In this document: positions 8,218 through 17,945 of the stretch, in pieces | Position numbering within the stretch: position 1 is the first letter of the stretch | Layout of the letters: each line of letters opens with the position of its first letter | DNA from: Mycolicibacterium vulneris | Lineage (GTDB): Bacteria > Actinomycetota > Actinomycetes > Mycobacteriales > Mycobacteriaceae | Length of the DNA stretch: 64,000 nt | Direction: 5' to 3' | Assembly: GCF_002104765.1 (NCBI RefSeq) | Contig: NZ_NCXM01000002.1 | Span: 248,001 to 312,000, forward strand | Made by a program: the position numbers and the translations under genes | The notes under the pieces: generated by a model | The model's database searches: none | What the model saw: the letters and a program-made list of their open reading frames with translations, nothing else | Told to the model about the DNA's origin: nothing

Positions 8218-8676
8218 ATGACTCTGATGCGATTCGACCCGTTCCGGGAACTCGACCGGTTTGCTGACCAGGCACTGACAAGCGCTCGGACGCCGCGGAC
8301 AATGCCGATGGAAGCCTTCCGGCGTGGTGATCAGTTCATCGTCGCCATCGATGTACCGGGCGTTGCCCAGGACGATGTAGACATCACCGTCGAACGCAAC
8401 GTCATCGAACTCAGCGCTCGTCGCCAGCCTCTGCGGCAGGCGGGCGACGAGGTGATCATCGACGAGAGGCCGCAGGGCGAGTTCCGTAGGCAGCTTTTTC
8501 TCGGGGACAACCTCGATCCGGACAAACTGACGGCGCAGTACGACCGCGGCGTGCTGACACTGACAATTCCGGTTTCGGAAGCGAGCAAGCCCCGCAAGAT
8601 CCAAATCGGCCGGTCGACTGAAACACCGCACGCAGTTGACGCGAAATCCGAAGTCAAGCAACAGGTTAACGCTTAG
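8218..8676 (+). CDS. Small heat-shock protein Hsp20 / alpha-crystallin family (copy 2), first gene of the chaperone operon
   Basis: A 152-residue holdase. The N-terminus MTLMRFDPFRELDRF is typical of actinobacterial Hsp20. The alpha-crystallin domain runs from about residue 32 (FIVAIDVPGVAQDDVDITVERN) to the YDRGVLTLTIPVSE segment near residue 112, followed by a P-R-K-I-Q-I motif equivalent to the I-x-I anchor. The ATG follows GAGGAG closely. It is followed by the GSP17M-like gene after 8 bases and then dnaK, so it is probably the promoter-proximal gene of the chaperone operon. A possible hairpin in its leader is listed separately. Confidence 0.93.
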   Translation: MTLMRFDPFRELDRFADQALTSARTPRTMPMEAFRRGDQFIVAIDVPGVAQDDVDITVERNVIELSARRQPLRQAGDEVIIDERPQGEFRRQLFLGDNLDPDKLTAQYDRGVLTLTIPVSEASKPRKIQIGRSTETPHAVDAKSEVKQQVNA

Positions 8677-8684
8677 GTACTACG

Positions 8685-9197
8685 ATGGCTGACACCACGC
8701 ACGCGGTGGCCCCGGACGCAGTCCGACCAGATGAACCCGCCCGCCGGGTCATCGCGACCTTCGACAACTATGAAGACGCGGAGCGGGCCGTCGACTACCT
8801 TGCGGATCAACATTTCGAGGTAGAGCGGGTCACTGTTGTTGGCCGTGATCTGGAGCTGGTCGAACAGGTGACCGGTCGGATGAACTACGGGTGGGCCGCG
8901 CTGCGCGGTGCCGCCGCCGGCGCACTGACCGGGGCATTGATCGGCTGGATCTTCGGCCTGTTCAACTGGTGGTACCCGTTGATCGCGGGTTTGGTGCTGG
9001 CTTGCTATGGCGCCATTTTCGGTGCGGTCGTCGGCGCGTTGGCCGGTCTTGTGATGTACGCGTTTCAAGCCGGTCGGCGCGATTTCACCGCCGTGCGGTC
9101 GCTGCAGCCCAGGCACTTCGACGTCGTCGTCGATGTCGATCAGGCTGACCGCGCGGCGCAGCTGCTGAGTGGCAGCGCAAACCAAAGGGGCAGGTAA
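8685..9197 (+). CDS. GSP17M-domain (general stress protein 17M-like) membrane protein
   Basis: 170 residues. The N-terminal part ([34 protein letters not shown]) is the general-stress-protein-17M-type alpha/beta domain. The centre (residues about 65-125) has two glycine/alanine-rich hydrophobic segments ([21 protein letters not shown] and [18 protein letters not shown]) that look like membrane hairpins. The C-terminal part returns to a soluble fold ([18 protein letters not shown]). The stop codon overlaps the dnaK start by one base, indicating translational coupling. Function is unknown; the family is linked to general stress responses. Confidence 0.75.
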   Translation: MADTTHAVAPDAVRPDEPARRVIATFDNYEDAERAVDYLADQHFEVERVTVVGRDLELVEQVTGRMNYGWAALRGAAAGALTGALIGWIFGLFNWWYPLIAGLVLACYGAIFGAVVGALAGLVMYAFQAGRRDFTAVRSLQPRHFDVVVDVDQADRAAQLLSGSANQRGR

Positions 9198-11080
9198 TGG
9201 CAACAGCAGTAGGAATCGACCTCGGCACGACCAACTCGGTAATAGCAGCCTGGCAGGGCGGCGAGCCGATCGTGATCCCCAACGCCGAGGGAGCCCGAAC
9301 CACGCCGTCAGTGGTGGCGTTCACCGAAAGCGGTGAACGCCTCGTCGGCCAACTGGCCAGACGGCAATCGATAATGAATCCCAAGGGCACCATCTATTCT
9401 GCGAAACGGTTCATCGGCCGGCGCTTCGACGAAATCTCCGAAGAGGCCAAGGCGGTCAGTTTCGACGTCGTCAAGGGCGACGACGATGCTGTCCGCTTCG
9501 AGGTACGCGGTAAGAAATACTCGCCGGAGGAGATCAGCGCGCTAGTGCTCCGCAAGCTCGTCGACGACGCCAGCAAGTTCCTGGGCGAGCGGGTCAAGGA
9601 AGCGGTGATCACTGTTCCGGCGTACTTCAACGACTCCCAGCGCAACGCCACCAAGGACGCCGGGCGGATCGCCGGCCTGCAAGTGCTGCGCATCATCAAC
9701 GAGCCCACCGCCGCGGCGCTGGCCTACGGATTGGACAAGAAAGGCCACGAGACCGTGTTGGTCTTCGACCTGGGCGGCGGCACATTCGATGTCAGCCTGC
9801 TGGACGTGGGCGACGGCGTGGTCGAGGTGCGTGCCACCGCCGGTGATTCGCACCTCGGTGGCGACGACTTCGACCGCCGACTGGTCGACTACCTGGCCGA
9901 CGAATTTCAACGCGACAACAACATCGACCTGCGCAAGGATCCGCAGGCGTTGCAGCGCCTGTTCGAAGCGGCCGAGAAGGCCAAGGTTGAGCTGTCCTCG
10001 GTAGCGCAGACTCAGGTCAACCTGCCCTTCATCACCGCGGACGCAAGCGGTCCGAAGCATCTGACGACGACCATCATGCGGTCTAAGTTCGACGACCTCA
10101 CCGCCGACCTGGTGGAACGCTGCATGGGTCCGGTGAAGCAGGCGATGGCCGACGCCAAGGTCACGGCGAACGACATCGACGAGGTCATCCTGGTCGGCGG
10201 GTCGACTCGCATCCCCGCCGTCCAGGCTTTAGTCCGTCGCCTCACCGGCGGCAAGGACCCCAACATGAGCGTCAACCCGGACGAGGTAGTGGCCCTGGGG
10301 GCCGCCATCCAGGCCGGTGTGCTCAAGGGTGAGGTGTCCGACGTCTTGCTGCTCGACGTCACACCGCTGTCGCTGGGAGTGGAAACCCGCGGCGGGGTAA
10401 TGACCAAGCTCATCGAACGCAACACCACGATCCCGGCCCGCCGCAGCGAGGTGTTCAGCACTGCCGAAGACAACCAGCCCGCAGTCGATGTCGTTGTGCT
10501 GCAGGGTGAGCGTGAGCTGGCGAGAGACAACCGCGCCCTCGGCAGATTCAAGTTGGAGAACATCCGCCCGGCGCCACGGGGTGAGCCGCAAATCGAGGTC
10601 ACCTTCGACATCGACGCTAACGGCATCCTGAACGTGACGGCAGGGGACAAAGACACCGGCGCCGAGCAGAGCATCACGATCAGCGAGCAGTCGAACCTGG
10701 ACAAATCCGAGGTGGACCGGATGATCTCGGAGGCCGAGGCGAACCGCCGCGAAGACGAGCAGTTGCGCACGACGGTCGAGGCACGCAACGAACTCGATTC
10801 GGTTGCCTACCAGGTAGAGCGGAAGCTGAGCCAGCTGGGCGACTCGGTGCCGCCGCACGATCGTGCGCGTGCCGAGATGCTGATCGGCGACGCGCGGCAG
10901 GTGATCAAGGAGGAGGCGCCGCTGGAGCGGGTACAGTCGCTGACGTCGGAGTTGCAGCAGGTGCTCTACGGGCTGCAATCCGCGCCGGCAACTGCGGGAG
11001 ATGGCCACCCCGGCGGTAACGGCCAAGGTTCGCAGGCAGCTGACGACGACGTGGTCGACGCCGAATTCGACCGGGGCTGA
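9197..11080 (+). CDS. dnaK: Chaperone DnaK (Hsp70)
   Basis: 627 residues, full length. The ATPase domain begins [16 protein letters not shown] and contains [31 protein letters not shown] and the phosphate-binding [13 protein letters not shown] linker ([14 protein letters not shown]) leads to the substrate-binding domain and a lid. The C-terminus ends with [12 protein letters not shown], close to the EEVD-like end of bacterial DnaK. Mycobacteria normally carry a separate housekeeping dnaK-grpE-dnaJ-hspR operon. The gene order here, with CbpA/CbpM and ClpB, indicates a second, accessory set. That inference needs the rest of the genome. Confidence 0.97.
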   Translation: MATAVGIDLGTTNSVIAAWQGGEPIVIPNAEGARTTPSVVAFTESGERLVGQLARRQSIMNPKGTIYSAKRFIGRRFDEISEEAKAVSFDVVKGDDDAVRFEVRGKKYSPEEISALVLRKLVDDASKFLGERVKEAVITVPAYFNDSQRNATKDAGRIAGLQVLRIINEPTAAALAYGLDKKGHETVLVFDLGGGTFDVSLLDVGDGVVEVRATAGDSHLGGDDFDRRLVDYLADEFQRDNNIDLRKDPQALQRLFEAAEKAKVELSSVAQTQVNLPFITADASGPKHLTTTIMRSKFDDLTADLVERCMGPVKQAMADAKVTANDIDEVILVGGSTRIPAVQALVRRLTGGKDPNMSVNPDEVVALGAAIQAGVLKGEVSDVLLLDVTPLSLGVETRGGVMTKLIERNTTIPARRSEVFSTAEDNQPAVDVVVLQGERELARDNRALGRFKLENIRPAPRGEPQIEVTFDIDANGILNVTAGDKDTGAEQSITISEQSNLDKSEVDRMISEAEANRREDEQLRTTVEARNELDSVAYQVERKLSQLGDSVPPHDRARAEMLIGDARQVIKEEAPLERVQSLTSELQQVLYGLQSAPATAGDGHPGGNGQGSQAADDDVVDAEFDRG

Positions 11081-11086
11081 ACTGCA

Positions 11087-11623
11087 GTGGGTACCCCCGC
11101 AGAACAGTCGACAACTCCGGAGAACCGCGACGGCCCAGTCGAAACGCCGGGTGCCTCATCGTCGGAACCCGTTGTACCGCAGGGTAACTCGGATATCGAG
11201 CTGGCGAGGCTGGAGGATCGCTGGAAGCGCGCACTCGCCGACTTGGACAACCTGCGCAAGCGGTATGCCCGTGAACTCGACCGCGAGCGCAAACTCGAAC
11301 GCTCCAAGGTCGCCGGCGCGTGGCTTCCTGTCGTCGACAATCTGGAAAGGGCGCTGCACCATTCGGGAGGCGATGCCGACTCGGTCATCGCGGGCGTGCG
11401 AGCCATCCTCGACCAGGCGGTGCAGGTGCTGGAGGGCCTCGGCTATCCGCGCGACGCCGAGACGGGTGTGCCGTTCGACCCGGAGCGACACGAAGTGGTT
11501 AACGTAACCGACAACGGCGACAGCGCACCGGGAACGGTGCTTGGGGTGCTACGGCCGGGTTACGGAAAGGGATCTCAGCAGCTGCGGCCGGCGGCCGTGG
11601 TCGTCAGCGGCCGCGAGGGGTGA
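11087..11623 (+). CDS. grpE: Nucleotide exchange factor GrpE
   Basis: 178 residues, GTG start 6 bases after the dnaK stop. An acidic, disordered N-terminus of about 30 residues is followed by the long helix ([30 protein letters not shown]) that forms the GrpE dimer stalk. The C-terminal beta domain has the family signature (DRxx..[18 protein letters not shown] and [12 protein letters not shown]). GrpE releases ADP from DnaK. Position between dnaK and cbpA is the normal order. No unusual residues were noticed. Confidence 0.95.
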   Translation: MGTPAEQSTTPENRDGPVETPGASSSEPVVPQGNSDIELARLEDRWKRALADLDNLRKRYARELDRERKLERSKVAGAWLPVVDNLERALHHSGGDADSVIAGVRAILDQAVQVLEGLGYPRDAETGVPFDPERHEVVNVTDNGDSAPGTVLGVLRPGYGKGSQQLRPAAVVVSGREG

Positions 11624-11630
11624 AAGCGCC

Positions 11631-12545
11631 GTGGCGCGTGACTATTACGAGGTTCTCGGGGTGTCGCGCGACGCGACGCACGAGCAGATTCAGCAGGCGT
11701 TTCGGACGTTGGCGCGCAAATACCATCCCGACGTCAACTCCGCCCCCGGCGCCGAGGATCGGTTCAAGGAGCTCAACGAGGCTTATCAGGTACTCTCCGA
11801 TCCCGACACCCGGAAACGTTACGACCGATTCGGTGAAGATTTCCGCCGGGTGCCCGAGGATTACGACGAGCGGGTCGGCGCGGGGTTCGGCGGCTTCCGT
11901 GCCGGCGCGCCGTCCGGCACCAGGGTGCGCGTCGGTCAGGGCTTCGGCGGCCGCAGCGGCATCAATATCGAAGATCTCTTCGGTGACTTCTTCGGTGGCG
12001 GGGGCGGATTCGGGCCGATTCCCGGTGCCGACCAGCAGGCCGAGCTCGAGCTGAGTGTCGAGGAGGCCTATCGGGGCGGTCAGCGTTCGATCACGCTGGA
12101 CGGTCGCACTTATCAGGTGACTATCCCTGCGGGGGTGGTCGACGGACAGCGCATCAGGCTCGCCGGCGAGGGCGGCAGGGGCAGCGGCGACGCACCGGCC
12201 GGGGACCTGTATCTGGTCGTGCGGATCAAGCCGGATCGCCGGTTCCGGCTGGACGGGCGCGACATCGTGACCGATCTGCCGGTGTCGCCGTGGGAGGCGG
12301 TGCTGGGTGCCACTGTTGCTGTCCACACCCCGGCCGGCGAGGCGAAAGTCAAGGTGCCGCCGGGTTCGTCGACGGGCAGGCGGCTGCGGCTTCGCGGCGA
12401 AGGGATGCCCAATCCGCATGGCAAATCCGGCGACCTCTACGCCGAGGTCAAGGTTGTCGTGCCACCGAAACCCACGAAGTCCGAACGCGAGTTGTTCGAG
12501 CAGCTGGCCACGGTGTCCACGTTCAACCCGAGGAGCGGGCGATGA
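11631..12545 (+). CDS. cbpA: DnaJ-family co-chaperone of the CbpA type (no zinc finger)
   Basis: 304 residues starting at GTG 11631, directly before the J domain ([14 protein letters not shown]); in-frame upstream sequence overlaps grpE and is not J-like. The HPD motif is present (KYHPDVNS). A Gly/Phe-rich linker with FGGFRAG and FFGGGGGFG follows (about residues 80-140), then two C-terminal beta domains. The four CxxCxGxG zinc repeats of classical DnaJ are absent, making it a class B/CbpA protein. It stimulates DnaK ATPase. The ATGA overlap with the following small MerR-like gene, plus the absence of zinc, supports a CbpA-CbpM pair. Confidence 0.93.
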   Translation: MARDYYEVLGVSRDATHEQIQQAFRTLARKYHPDVNSAPGAEDRFKELNEAYQVLSDPDTRKRYDRFGEDFRRVPEDYDERVGAGFGGFRAGAPSGTRVRVGQGFGGRSGINIEDLFGDFFGGGGGFGPIPGADQQAELELSVEEAYRGGQRSITLDGRTYQVTIPAGVVDGQRIRLAGEGGRGSGDAPAGDLYLVVRIKPDRRFRLDGRDIVTDLPVSPWEAVLGATVAVHTPAGEAKVKVPPGSSTGRRLRLRGEGMPNPHGKSGDLYAEVKVVVPPKPTKSERELFEQLATVSTFNPRSGR

Positions 12546-12871
12546 CCACGACGGCCCCATCAGCACGCTACGCGTTGGCGCGGCGACCCGGAATGGATCT
12601 GGACACGTTTGCCCGGCGCTCCGGCTTGCACCCCGACACGGTGCGCAGATTCGTCGCGCTGGGGCTGCTGCCTTGTCAACGAATACCCCGCGACCAGCTT
12701 GGCTTCGACGCGTCGGCGCTGCGCACCGTCGCCCGCATTCAGCGGCTCCGAATAGGTCTCGGGCTCAACTACGCGGCGATCGGGTTGGTGCTCGACCTGT
12801 TGGACCGGATCGAAGAACTGGAATCTGCAGCCCGCCAAAGGAGGACATCGCTGTGGACATCAATAAGCTGA
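12542..12871 (+). CDS. cbpM: CbpM-like chaperone modulator (MerR-like helix-turn-helix fold)
   Basis: 109 residues, start overlapping the cbpA stop (ATGA). A MerR-like helix-turn-helix ([21 protein letters not shown]) is followed by [40 protein letters not shown]. That arrangement matches E. coli CbpM (FDD...RLR..L.L....I...L.L.D.I..L). CbpM binds the J domain of CbpA and inhibits it. Chromosomal mycobacterial operons have HspR at this position; HspR has a longer, different C-terminus and a winged R-R-Y-S motif that is not seen here. CbpM is therefore preferred. A secondary DNA-binding role is not excluded. Confidence 0.78.
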   Translation: MTTTAPSARYALARRPGMDLDTFARRSGLHPDTVRRFVALGLLPCQRIPRDQLGFDASALRTVARIQRLRIGLGLNYAAIGLVLDLLDRIEELESAARQRRTSLWTSIS

Positions 12872-15477
12872 CCCAGAAGTCGCAGGAGGCGTTGCAGGAG
12901 GCGCAGGCCCTGGCTACCCGGATGGGCCACGTCGAGGTCGACGGTGAGCACCTGCTGTTGGCGCTGATCGACCAGCCGCAGGGCTTGGTGCCGCGGCTAC
13001 TGGACCAGGCGGGCGCCGACACCGCGGCGCTGCGCGCCGATCTGGAACGTGAGCTCAACCGCCGGCCGAAGGTCAGCGGCCCCGGCGCCGAGCCGGGCCG
13101 GGTGTCGATCACCGCGAGGCTGGCCAAGCTTTTGGAAGCGGCCGAACGGGAAGCCAAGCGGCTCAAGGACGAATACGTCTCGGTAGAGCACCTGGTGATC
13201 GCGCTCGCCGAAGAGGGCAGTTCCACGGCCAGCGGACGGATTCTGGCGTCCCACGGCGTGACCCGTGACGCGTTCCTCGGGGCGCTGACCACAGTGCGGG
13301 GCAACCAGCGGGTCACCTCGGCGACGCCGGAAGGATCCTATGAAGCGCTGGAGAAATACGGCCGCGACCTGGTCGCCGAAGCCCGCGCCGGCAAGCTGGA
13401 CCCGGTGATCGGCCGAGATGCCGAGATCCGCAGGGTGATCCAGATCCTGAGCCGTAAGACGAAGAACAATCCGGTGCTCATCGGCGATCCCGGAGTCGGC
13501 AAGACGGCGATCGTGGAGGGCCTGGCCCAGCGGATCGTGCGCGGCGATGTCCCGGAAGGCCTGCGGGACAAGACAATTTTCTCCCTCGACATGGGTTCGC
13601 TGGTGGCAGGTGCGAAGTATCGGGGCGAATTCGAGGAACGGCTGCAGGCGGTGCTGTCAGAGGTGAAGGCCGGCGAGGGTCGAATCCTGCTGTTTGTCGA
13701 CGAGTTGCACACGGTGGTCGGCGCCGGAGCAACGGAAGGTTCGCTGGACGCGGGCAACATGCTCAAGCCGATGCTGGCCCGCGGTGAGCTGCATATGATC
13801 GGCGCCACCACCCTCGACGAGTACCGCAAGCACATCGAGAATGACGCCGCCCTGGAGCGAAGGTTCCAGACGGTGCTGGTAGACGAACCCGATGTGGAGG
13901 ACACCATCTCCATTCTGCGGGGGCTGCGTGAACGTCTGGAGGTATTCCACGGTGTCCGTATCCAGGACGGTGCGCTGGTAGCGGCGGCGACGCTCTCGCA
14001 CCGCTATATCACCGACCGGTTCCTTCCGGACAAGGCGATTGACCTGGTCGACGAGGCGTGTGCGCGTCTGCGGACCGAGATCGATTCGATGCCTGCGGAA
14101 TTGGATGAAATCACGCGGCGCGTGACCCGGTTGGAGATCGAAGAGGCCGCACTCGCGAAAGAGACCGACCCGCCCAGCAAGGCCCGTCTGGAGGAACTCC
14201 GCAAAGAACTGGCCGATCTGCGGGCGGAGGCCGATGCGCGGCACGCGCAGTGGGATGCCGAGCGACAGGCGATCCGCCGGGTGCAGGAATTGCGGGGACA
14301 GTTGGAGCAACTGCGGCATGAGGCCGAGGAAGCCGAGCGCAACTACGACCTGAACAGGGCAGCGGAACTGCGGTACGGACAGATCAGGGAGCTCGAACGT
14401 AAGCTGCAAGCGGCCGAAGACCAACTCAAGGCCAAGCAGGGAGAGCGGCCGCTGTTGCGTGAGGTCGTCACCGCCGACGAGATCGCCGAAATCGTGGCAG
14501 CCTGGACCGGGATACCCGTGGCCCGCCTGCAGGAGGGCGAACGCGAAAAGCTGTTGCGGCTCGACGAAATCCTGCACGAACGGGTGGTGGGCCAGGACGA
14601 GGCGGTGCAACTCGTCGCCGATGCGGTGATCCGGGCCCGATCGGGAATTCGGGACCCGCGCCGGCCGATCGGCTCGTTCATCTTTCTCGGGCCCACCGGT
14701 GTCGGCAAGACCGAACTGGCGAAAACGCTGGCGGCCGCCCTGTTCGACAGCGAGGACAACATGGTGCGCCTGGACATGAGCGAATACCAGGAACGGCACA
14801 CCGTAAGCCGGTTGGTTGGCGCGCCACCGGGGTATATCGGATACGACGAAGGCGGTCAGCTCACCGAGGCGGTGCGGCGCAAGCCCTACTCGGTCGTGCT
14901 TTTCGACGAGATCGAGAAGGCGCACGCCGATGTGTTCAACACCCTGCTGCAGGTGCTCGACGACGGTCGGCTCACCGATGCGCAGGGACGTCAGATCGAC
15001 TTCCGCAACACGGTGGTCATCATGACCTCCAACATCGGATCGCATTACCTGCTCGACGGCGTCACCGCGGACGGCGAGATCAAGCCCGACGCCCGCGACC
15101 GGGTAATGGCCGAGTTGCGCGGACACTTCCGGCCCGAGTTCCTCAACCGGGTTGACGACATCGTGTTGTTCACCCCGCTGTCGATGCCGCAGCTCGAACG
15201 GATCGTCGAGCTGCAGCTGGCCGAGCTGCGGGATCGCTTGGCGGAAAGGCAAATTGAGCTGGACATCACCTCGGACGCTCGCCGGATGATCGCCGAACAC
15301 GGCTACGATCCGGTGTACGGGGCGCGGCCGCTGCGCCGCTACATCGCCCACGAGGTGGAGACCAAGATCGGCCGGGCGTTGCTACGCGGCGACATCGCGG
15401 CCGGTGGCAAGATCCGCGTCACCGTGGAGAATGGCGAACTCGCCGTGGCCTATTCGGAACCGGCCCTGGCGGCCTGA
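12853..15477 (+). CDS. clpB: Disaggregase ClpB (Hsp100)
   Basis: 874 residues from GTG 12853 (AGGAGGA about 8 bases upstream), overlapping the cbpM end by 19 bases. Order of parts: Clp N-domain with two repeats ([19 protein letters not shown]; then [17 protein letters not shown]), NBD1 with Walker [14 protein letters not shown] and Walker [11 protein letters not shown] long middle coiled-coil domain (about residues 400-530) follows. NBD2 carries Walker [13 protein letters not shown] and Walker [12 protein letters not shown], with a C-terminal GARPLRRYI sensor-2 motif. The presence of the M-domain identifies ClpB rather than ClpA/ClpC/ClpX types. It extracts polypeptides from aggregates with DnaK. 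Translational overlap couples it to the operon. Confidence 0.96.
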   Translation: MDINKLTQKSQEALQEAQALATRMGHVEVDGEHLLLALIDQPQGLVPRLLDQAGADTAALRADLERELNRRPKVSGPGAEPGRVSITARLAKLLEAAEREAKRLKDEYVSVEHLVIALAEEGSSTASGRILASHGVTRDAFLGALTTVRGNQRVTSATPEGSYEALEKYGRDLVAEARAGKLDPVIGRDAEIRRVIQILSRKTKNNPVLIGDPGVGKTAIVEGLAQRIVRGDVPEGLRDKTIFSLDMGSLVAGAKYRGEFEERLQAVLSEVKAGEGRILLFVDELHTVVGAGATEGSLDAGNMLKPMLARGELHMIGATTLDEYRKHIENDAALERRFQTVLVDEPDVEDTISILRGLRERLEVFHGVRIQDGALVAAATLSHRYITDRFLPDKAIDLVDEACARLRTEIDSMPAELDEITRRVTRLEIEEAALAKETDPPSKARLEELRKELADLRAEADARHAQWDAERQAIRRVQELRGQLEQLRHEAEEAERNYDLNRAAELRYGQIRELERKLQAAEDQLKAKQGERPLLREVVTADEIAEIVAAWTGIPVARLQEGEREKLLRLDEILHERVVGQDEAVQLVADAVIRARSGIRDPRRPIGSFIFLGPTGVGKTELAKTLAAALFDSEDNMVRLDMSEYQERHTVSRLVGAPPGYIGYDEGGQLTEAVRRKPYSVVLFDEIEKAHADVFNTLLQVLDDGRLTDAQGRQIDFRNTVVIMTSNIGSHYLLDGVTADGEIKPDARDRVMAELRGHFRPEFLNRVDDIVLFTPLSMPQLERIVELQLAELRDRLAERQIELDITSDARRMIAEHGYDPVYGARPLRRYIAHEVETKIGRALLRGDIAAGGKIRVTVENGELAVAYSEPALAA

Positions 15478-15490
15478 CGGAGAAGGCGCC

Positions 15491-15940
15491 ATGGAAACAG
15501 ACATCGTGACATGCCCGCACTGCGGAAAACGCAACCGAGTACCCGCGGCGGCCGCGGGGAAGCCCCGGTGCGCCAACTGTCACCAGTGGCTGCCCTGGAT
15601 TGCTGCGGCCGGTGACAGGGACTTCGCCGACGTTGCCGAAAAGGCTTCGGTTCCAGTACTTGTCGACCTGTGGGCGACCTGGTGTGGACCGTGCCGCATG
15701 GTGAGTCCGGCGCTGGAGCAGCTCGCCACCGAACGCGCCGGACAACTCAAACTGGTCAAGGTCGATGTGGACAAGGCACCGGCGATTTCGCAGCGGTTCA
15801 CGGTGCAGGCAGTGCCGACACTGCTGCTCCTTGACCACGGGCAAATACTGGCACGTCAGTCGGGCGCCGCACCCATTGCTGCACTGCGTGATTGGCTTGA
15901 CCAGGCGGTGTCAACGACAACCAAGGAGGCGCGATCATGA
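15491..15940 (+). CDS. Thioredoxin with N-terminal zinc ribbon (TrxC / thioredoxin 2 type)
   Basis: 149 residues from ATG 15491 (GGAGAAGG ribosome site). An N-terminal zinc ribbon (CPHC near residue 7 and CANC near residue 32) precedes the thioredoxin fold with active site WCGPC and a cis-proline in VPTLLL. This is the thioredoxin-2 layout, in which the zinc is oxidation-sensitive. It lies 13 bases after clpB and overlaps the UBP-finger gene by ATGA, so it is in the same transcript. It would keep cytosolic thiols reduced during stress. The likely electron donor, the reductase-like fusion three genes on, lacks the usual dithiol, so the reducing partner is uncertain. Confidence 0.92.
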   Translation: METDIVTCPHCGKRNRVPAAAAGKPRCANCHQWLPWIAAAGDRDFADVAEKASVPVLVDLWATWCGPCRMVSPALEQLATERAGQLKLVKVDVDKAPAISQRFTVQAVPTLLLLDHGQILARQSGAAPIAALRDWLDQAVSTTTKEARS

Positions 15941-16203
15941 CGTCGACATTCATCGACCCCGACTTGGCGGCCATCCGCCGTGTCACTCCCAGAACTCCCG
16001 ACGGCTGCGAGGAATGTTTGCGTCTGCATACCCCGTGGCTGCATCTTCGGCTGTGCCTGAGCTGCGGGCACGTCGGATGTTGCGACTCGTCTCCGATGCG
16101 CCACGCTCGCAAACACGCCCACACAGTGGGCCATCCCATCGTCCAATCGTTCGAGCCCGGCGAATCATGGCGTTGGTGTTATGTCCATGAAATCTATGTC
16201 TGA
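15937..16203 (+). CDS. UBP-type zinc-finger protein
   Basis: 88 residues, nearly all a single ZnF-UBP domain. The zinc ligands are CEEC, CLSCGHVGCC, then HARKHAHTVGH, ending ESWRWCYVHE, the same order as in eukaryotic deubiquitinases and HDAC6. Eukaryotic domains of this kind bind the free C-terminal Gly-Gly of ubiquitin. Bacterial stand-alone versions are widespread but functionally unassigned. Start overlaps the thioredoxin stop (ATGA) and the next gene begins 8 bases later, so the three are translationally linked. No ubiquitin-like partner is visible in this window. Confidence 0.85.
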   Translation: MTSTFIDPDLAAIRRVTPRTPDGCEECLRLHTPWLHLRLCLSCGHVGCCDSSPMRHARKHAHTVGHPIVQSFEPGESWRWCYVHEIYV

Positions 16204-16211
16204 GGTGGCTG

Positions 16212-17909
16212 ATGTCTGACGTAACGTCCGTTGAGCCACCGGTCGGGGGCACCCAGGAGTGGGAGGAGACCCCGGACCTGTTCGGTGCATACCCACGGTT
16301 GACCGAGGACCAGATCGCGACATTGCTCCCTGGTGGTACCAGGCGGCGTGTCGGCGTTGACGAGATCCTGATTCGCGAGGGGATGCGATCCGACGAGTTG
16401 TTTTTGATTTTGTCGGGCAAAGTCGCAATCGTCGCCGATGACGAGTCGGGTGAGAGACAGGTGCTGCGCGTGCACGGACCCGGTAGGTTCCTGGGCGAGC
16501 TGGGCGATCTGGAAGGGCAGCCGGCGTTCTACACCGCGATCGTCGTGGTCGAGGGTGAGGTGTTGGCGGTTCCCACCAGCCGCGTGCGTGCTCTCGTCGC
16601 CCACGACCAAGTTCTGAGCGATCTGATTTTGCGTGCATATCTGGTGCGCCGTTCCCTGTTGATCGGGCAGGGCGTCGGGTTCCGGATTATCGGGTCGTGC
16701 TTCTCGCCCGACACCGCCCGTCTGCGAGAGTTCGCCGCCCGCAACCGATTACCACACCGATGGCTGGATCTGGAACGTGACCCCAGCGCTGAGCGGCTGC
16801 TGCACCGTTTCGGCATTCGGCCCGAGGACACGCCAGTGGTGATCTTGGGCACCAGGGTGCTGCGCAATCCCAGCAATGTCGAGCTTGCCCGGTTAGTGGG
16901 CCTCACCGTGCCGGACGTAATCAGCGACGAACGCGACCTGATCGTGGTGGGCGCCGGTCCGGCCGGTCTGGGTGCAGCGGTGTATGGAGCTTCGGACGGG
17001 TTGCGGACGTCGGCGATCGAGCGAATCGCCGTCGGCGGCCAGGCGAGCACGTCGTCGCGCATCGAGAATTATCTGGGCTTCCCGGCCGGAGTCTCCGGGT
17101 CTGACCTCGCCGAGCGGGCGTTCCTGCAGGCCAACAAATTCGGCGCGCGAGTCTCGGTGTCCGCGGAGGCCACCCGGCTGGAATCCGACGGCGGACAGCT
17201 CCAGATCACGTTCGCCGACGACACTGTGGCCGTCGGCCGTGCCGCGGTGCTGGCCACCGGAGCACGTTATCGCCGCCTGGCCGTCCCGGGGATCGAAGCG
17301 TTTCACGGTAACGGGGTGTATTACGCCGCGACCTATCAGGAAGCGCTGCTGTGTGGTGACGGCCCGGTCGTTATCGTCGGGGCCGGTAACTCCGCCGGGC
17401 AGGCGACGGTGTTCCTGGCGACTCACGTTTCGCGGGTGTATCTGCTGGTGCGGGGAGACGACCTGGGCAAAAGCATGTCACGCTACCTCGTTGACCAGAT
17501 AGTCCAGGAGCCGCGGGTGACGGTCCGTCTCAACACCGAAGTCCGCGAAGTCGACGGCGACGGAGCGTTGAAAAGCGTTGTGGCCGAGAACACTCAGACC
17601 GGTGAGCGGGAGTCTATCGAGGCGCGTGCACTTTTCGTGTTCATCGGGGCGGACCCGAACACCGAGTGGTTGGCCGGCACGGTCGCTCTCGACGACCACG
17701 GTTTCATCGAAACCGGGCAGGCCGCAGCGAATCGCATTGCCGGAGTCGACGGACTGACCGCGGTCCACCGCCCGGTCTTCTTGGAAACCAGCATGCCCGG
17801 TGTCTTCGCCGCCGGAGACGTGCGCAGCGGGTCGGTGAAGCGAGTGGCATCCGCGGTAGGCGAGGGGGCCATGTCGATCCGGCAGGTCAACAACTATCTC
17901 ATGACCTGA
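16212..17909 (+). CDS. Cyclic-nucleotide-binding domain fused to thioredoxin-reductase-like FAD/NAD oxidoreductase
   Basis: 565 residues. Residues about 25-150 form a cNMP-binding beta-roll (EILIREGMRSDELFLILSGKVAIV; GRFLGELGDLEGQPAF). Residues 155-235 look like a small thioredoxin/glutaredoxin-like linker (DTPVVILGTRVLRNPSNVELARL) without a CxxC. Residues 240-565 are a TrxB-like module with FAD motif VVGAGPAGLGAAVYGASDG, NAD motif VIVGAGNSAGQATVFLA and the C-terminal GVFAAGDVRSGSVKRVASAVGEG. The redox-active CxxC expected between FAD and NAD domains is replaced by YYAATYQEALL. The enzyme therefore probably cannot reduce thioredoxin in the standard way. A GAGGTGG ribosome site precedes the ATG. 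It is the last gene of the operon. Confidence 0.88.
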   Translation: MSDVTSVEPPVGGTQEWEETPDLFGAYPRLTEDQIATLLPGGTRRRVGVDEILIREGMRSDELFLILSGKVAIVADDESGERQVLRVHGPGRFLGELGDLEGQPAFYTAIVVVEGEVLAVPTSRVRALVAHDQVLSDLILRAYLVRRSLLIGQGVGFRIIGSCFSPDTARLREFAARNRLPHRWLDLERDPSAERLLHRFGIRPEDTPVVILGTRVLRNPSNVELARLVGLTVPDVISDERDLIVVGAGPAGLGAAVYGASDGLRTSAIERIAVGGQASTSSRIENYLGFPAGVSGSDLAERAFLQANKFGARVSVSAEATRLESDGGQLQITFADDTVAVGRAAVLATGARYRRLAVPGIEAFHGNGVYYAATYQEALLCGDGPVVIVGAGNSAGQATVFLATHVSRVYLLVRGDDLGKSMSRYLVDQIVQEPRVTVRLNTEVREVDGDGALKSVVAENTQTGERESIEARALFVFIGADPNTEWLAGTVALDDHGFIETGQAAANRIAGVDGLTAVHRPVFLETSMPGVFAAGDVRSGSVKRVASAVGEGAMSIRQVNNYLMT

Positions 17910-17945
17910 ACTCCGCCACCGTAGCCCAGCGAATGGACAACGCTG

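Noticed and set aside
12542..12871. HspR repressor
   Set aside because: Position in the operon suggests HspR, but the HTH and C-terminal pattern match CbpM better, and the preceding DnaJ lacks zinc repeats like CbpA.
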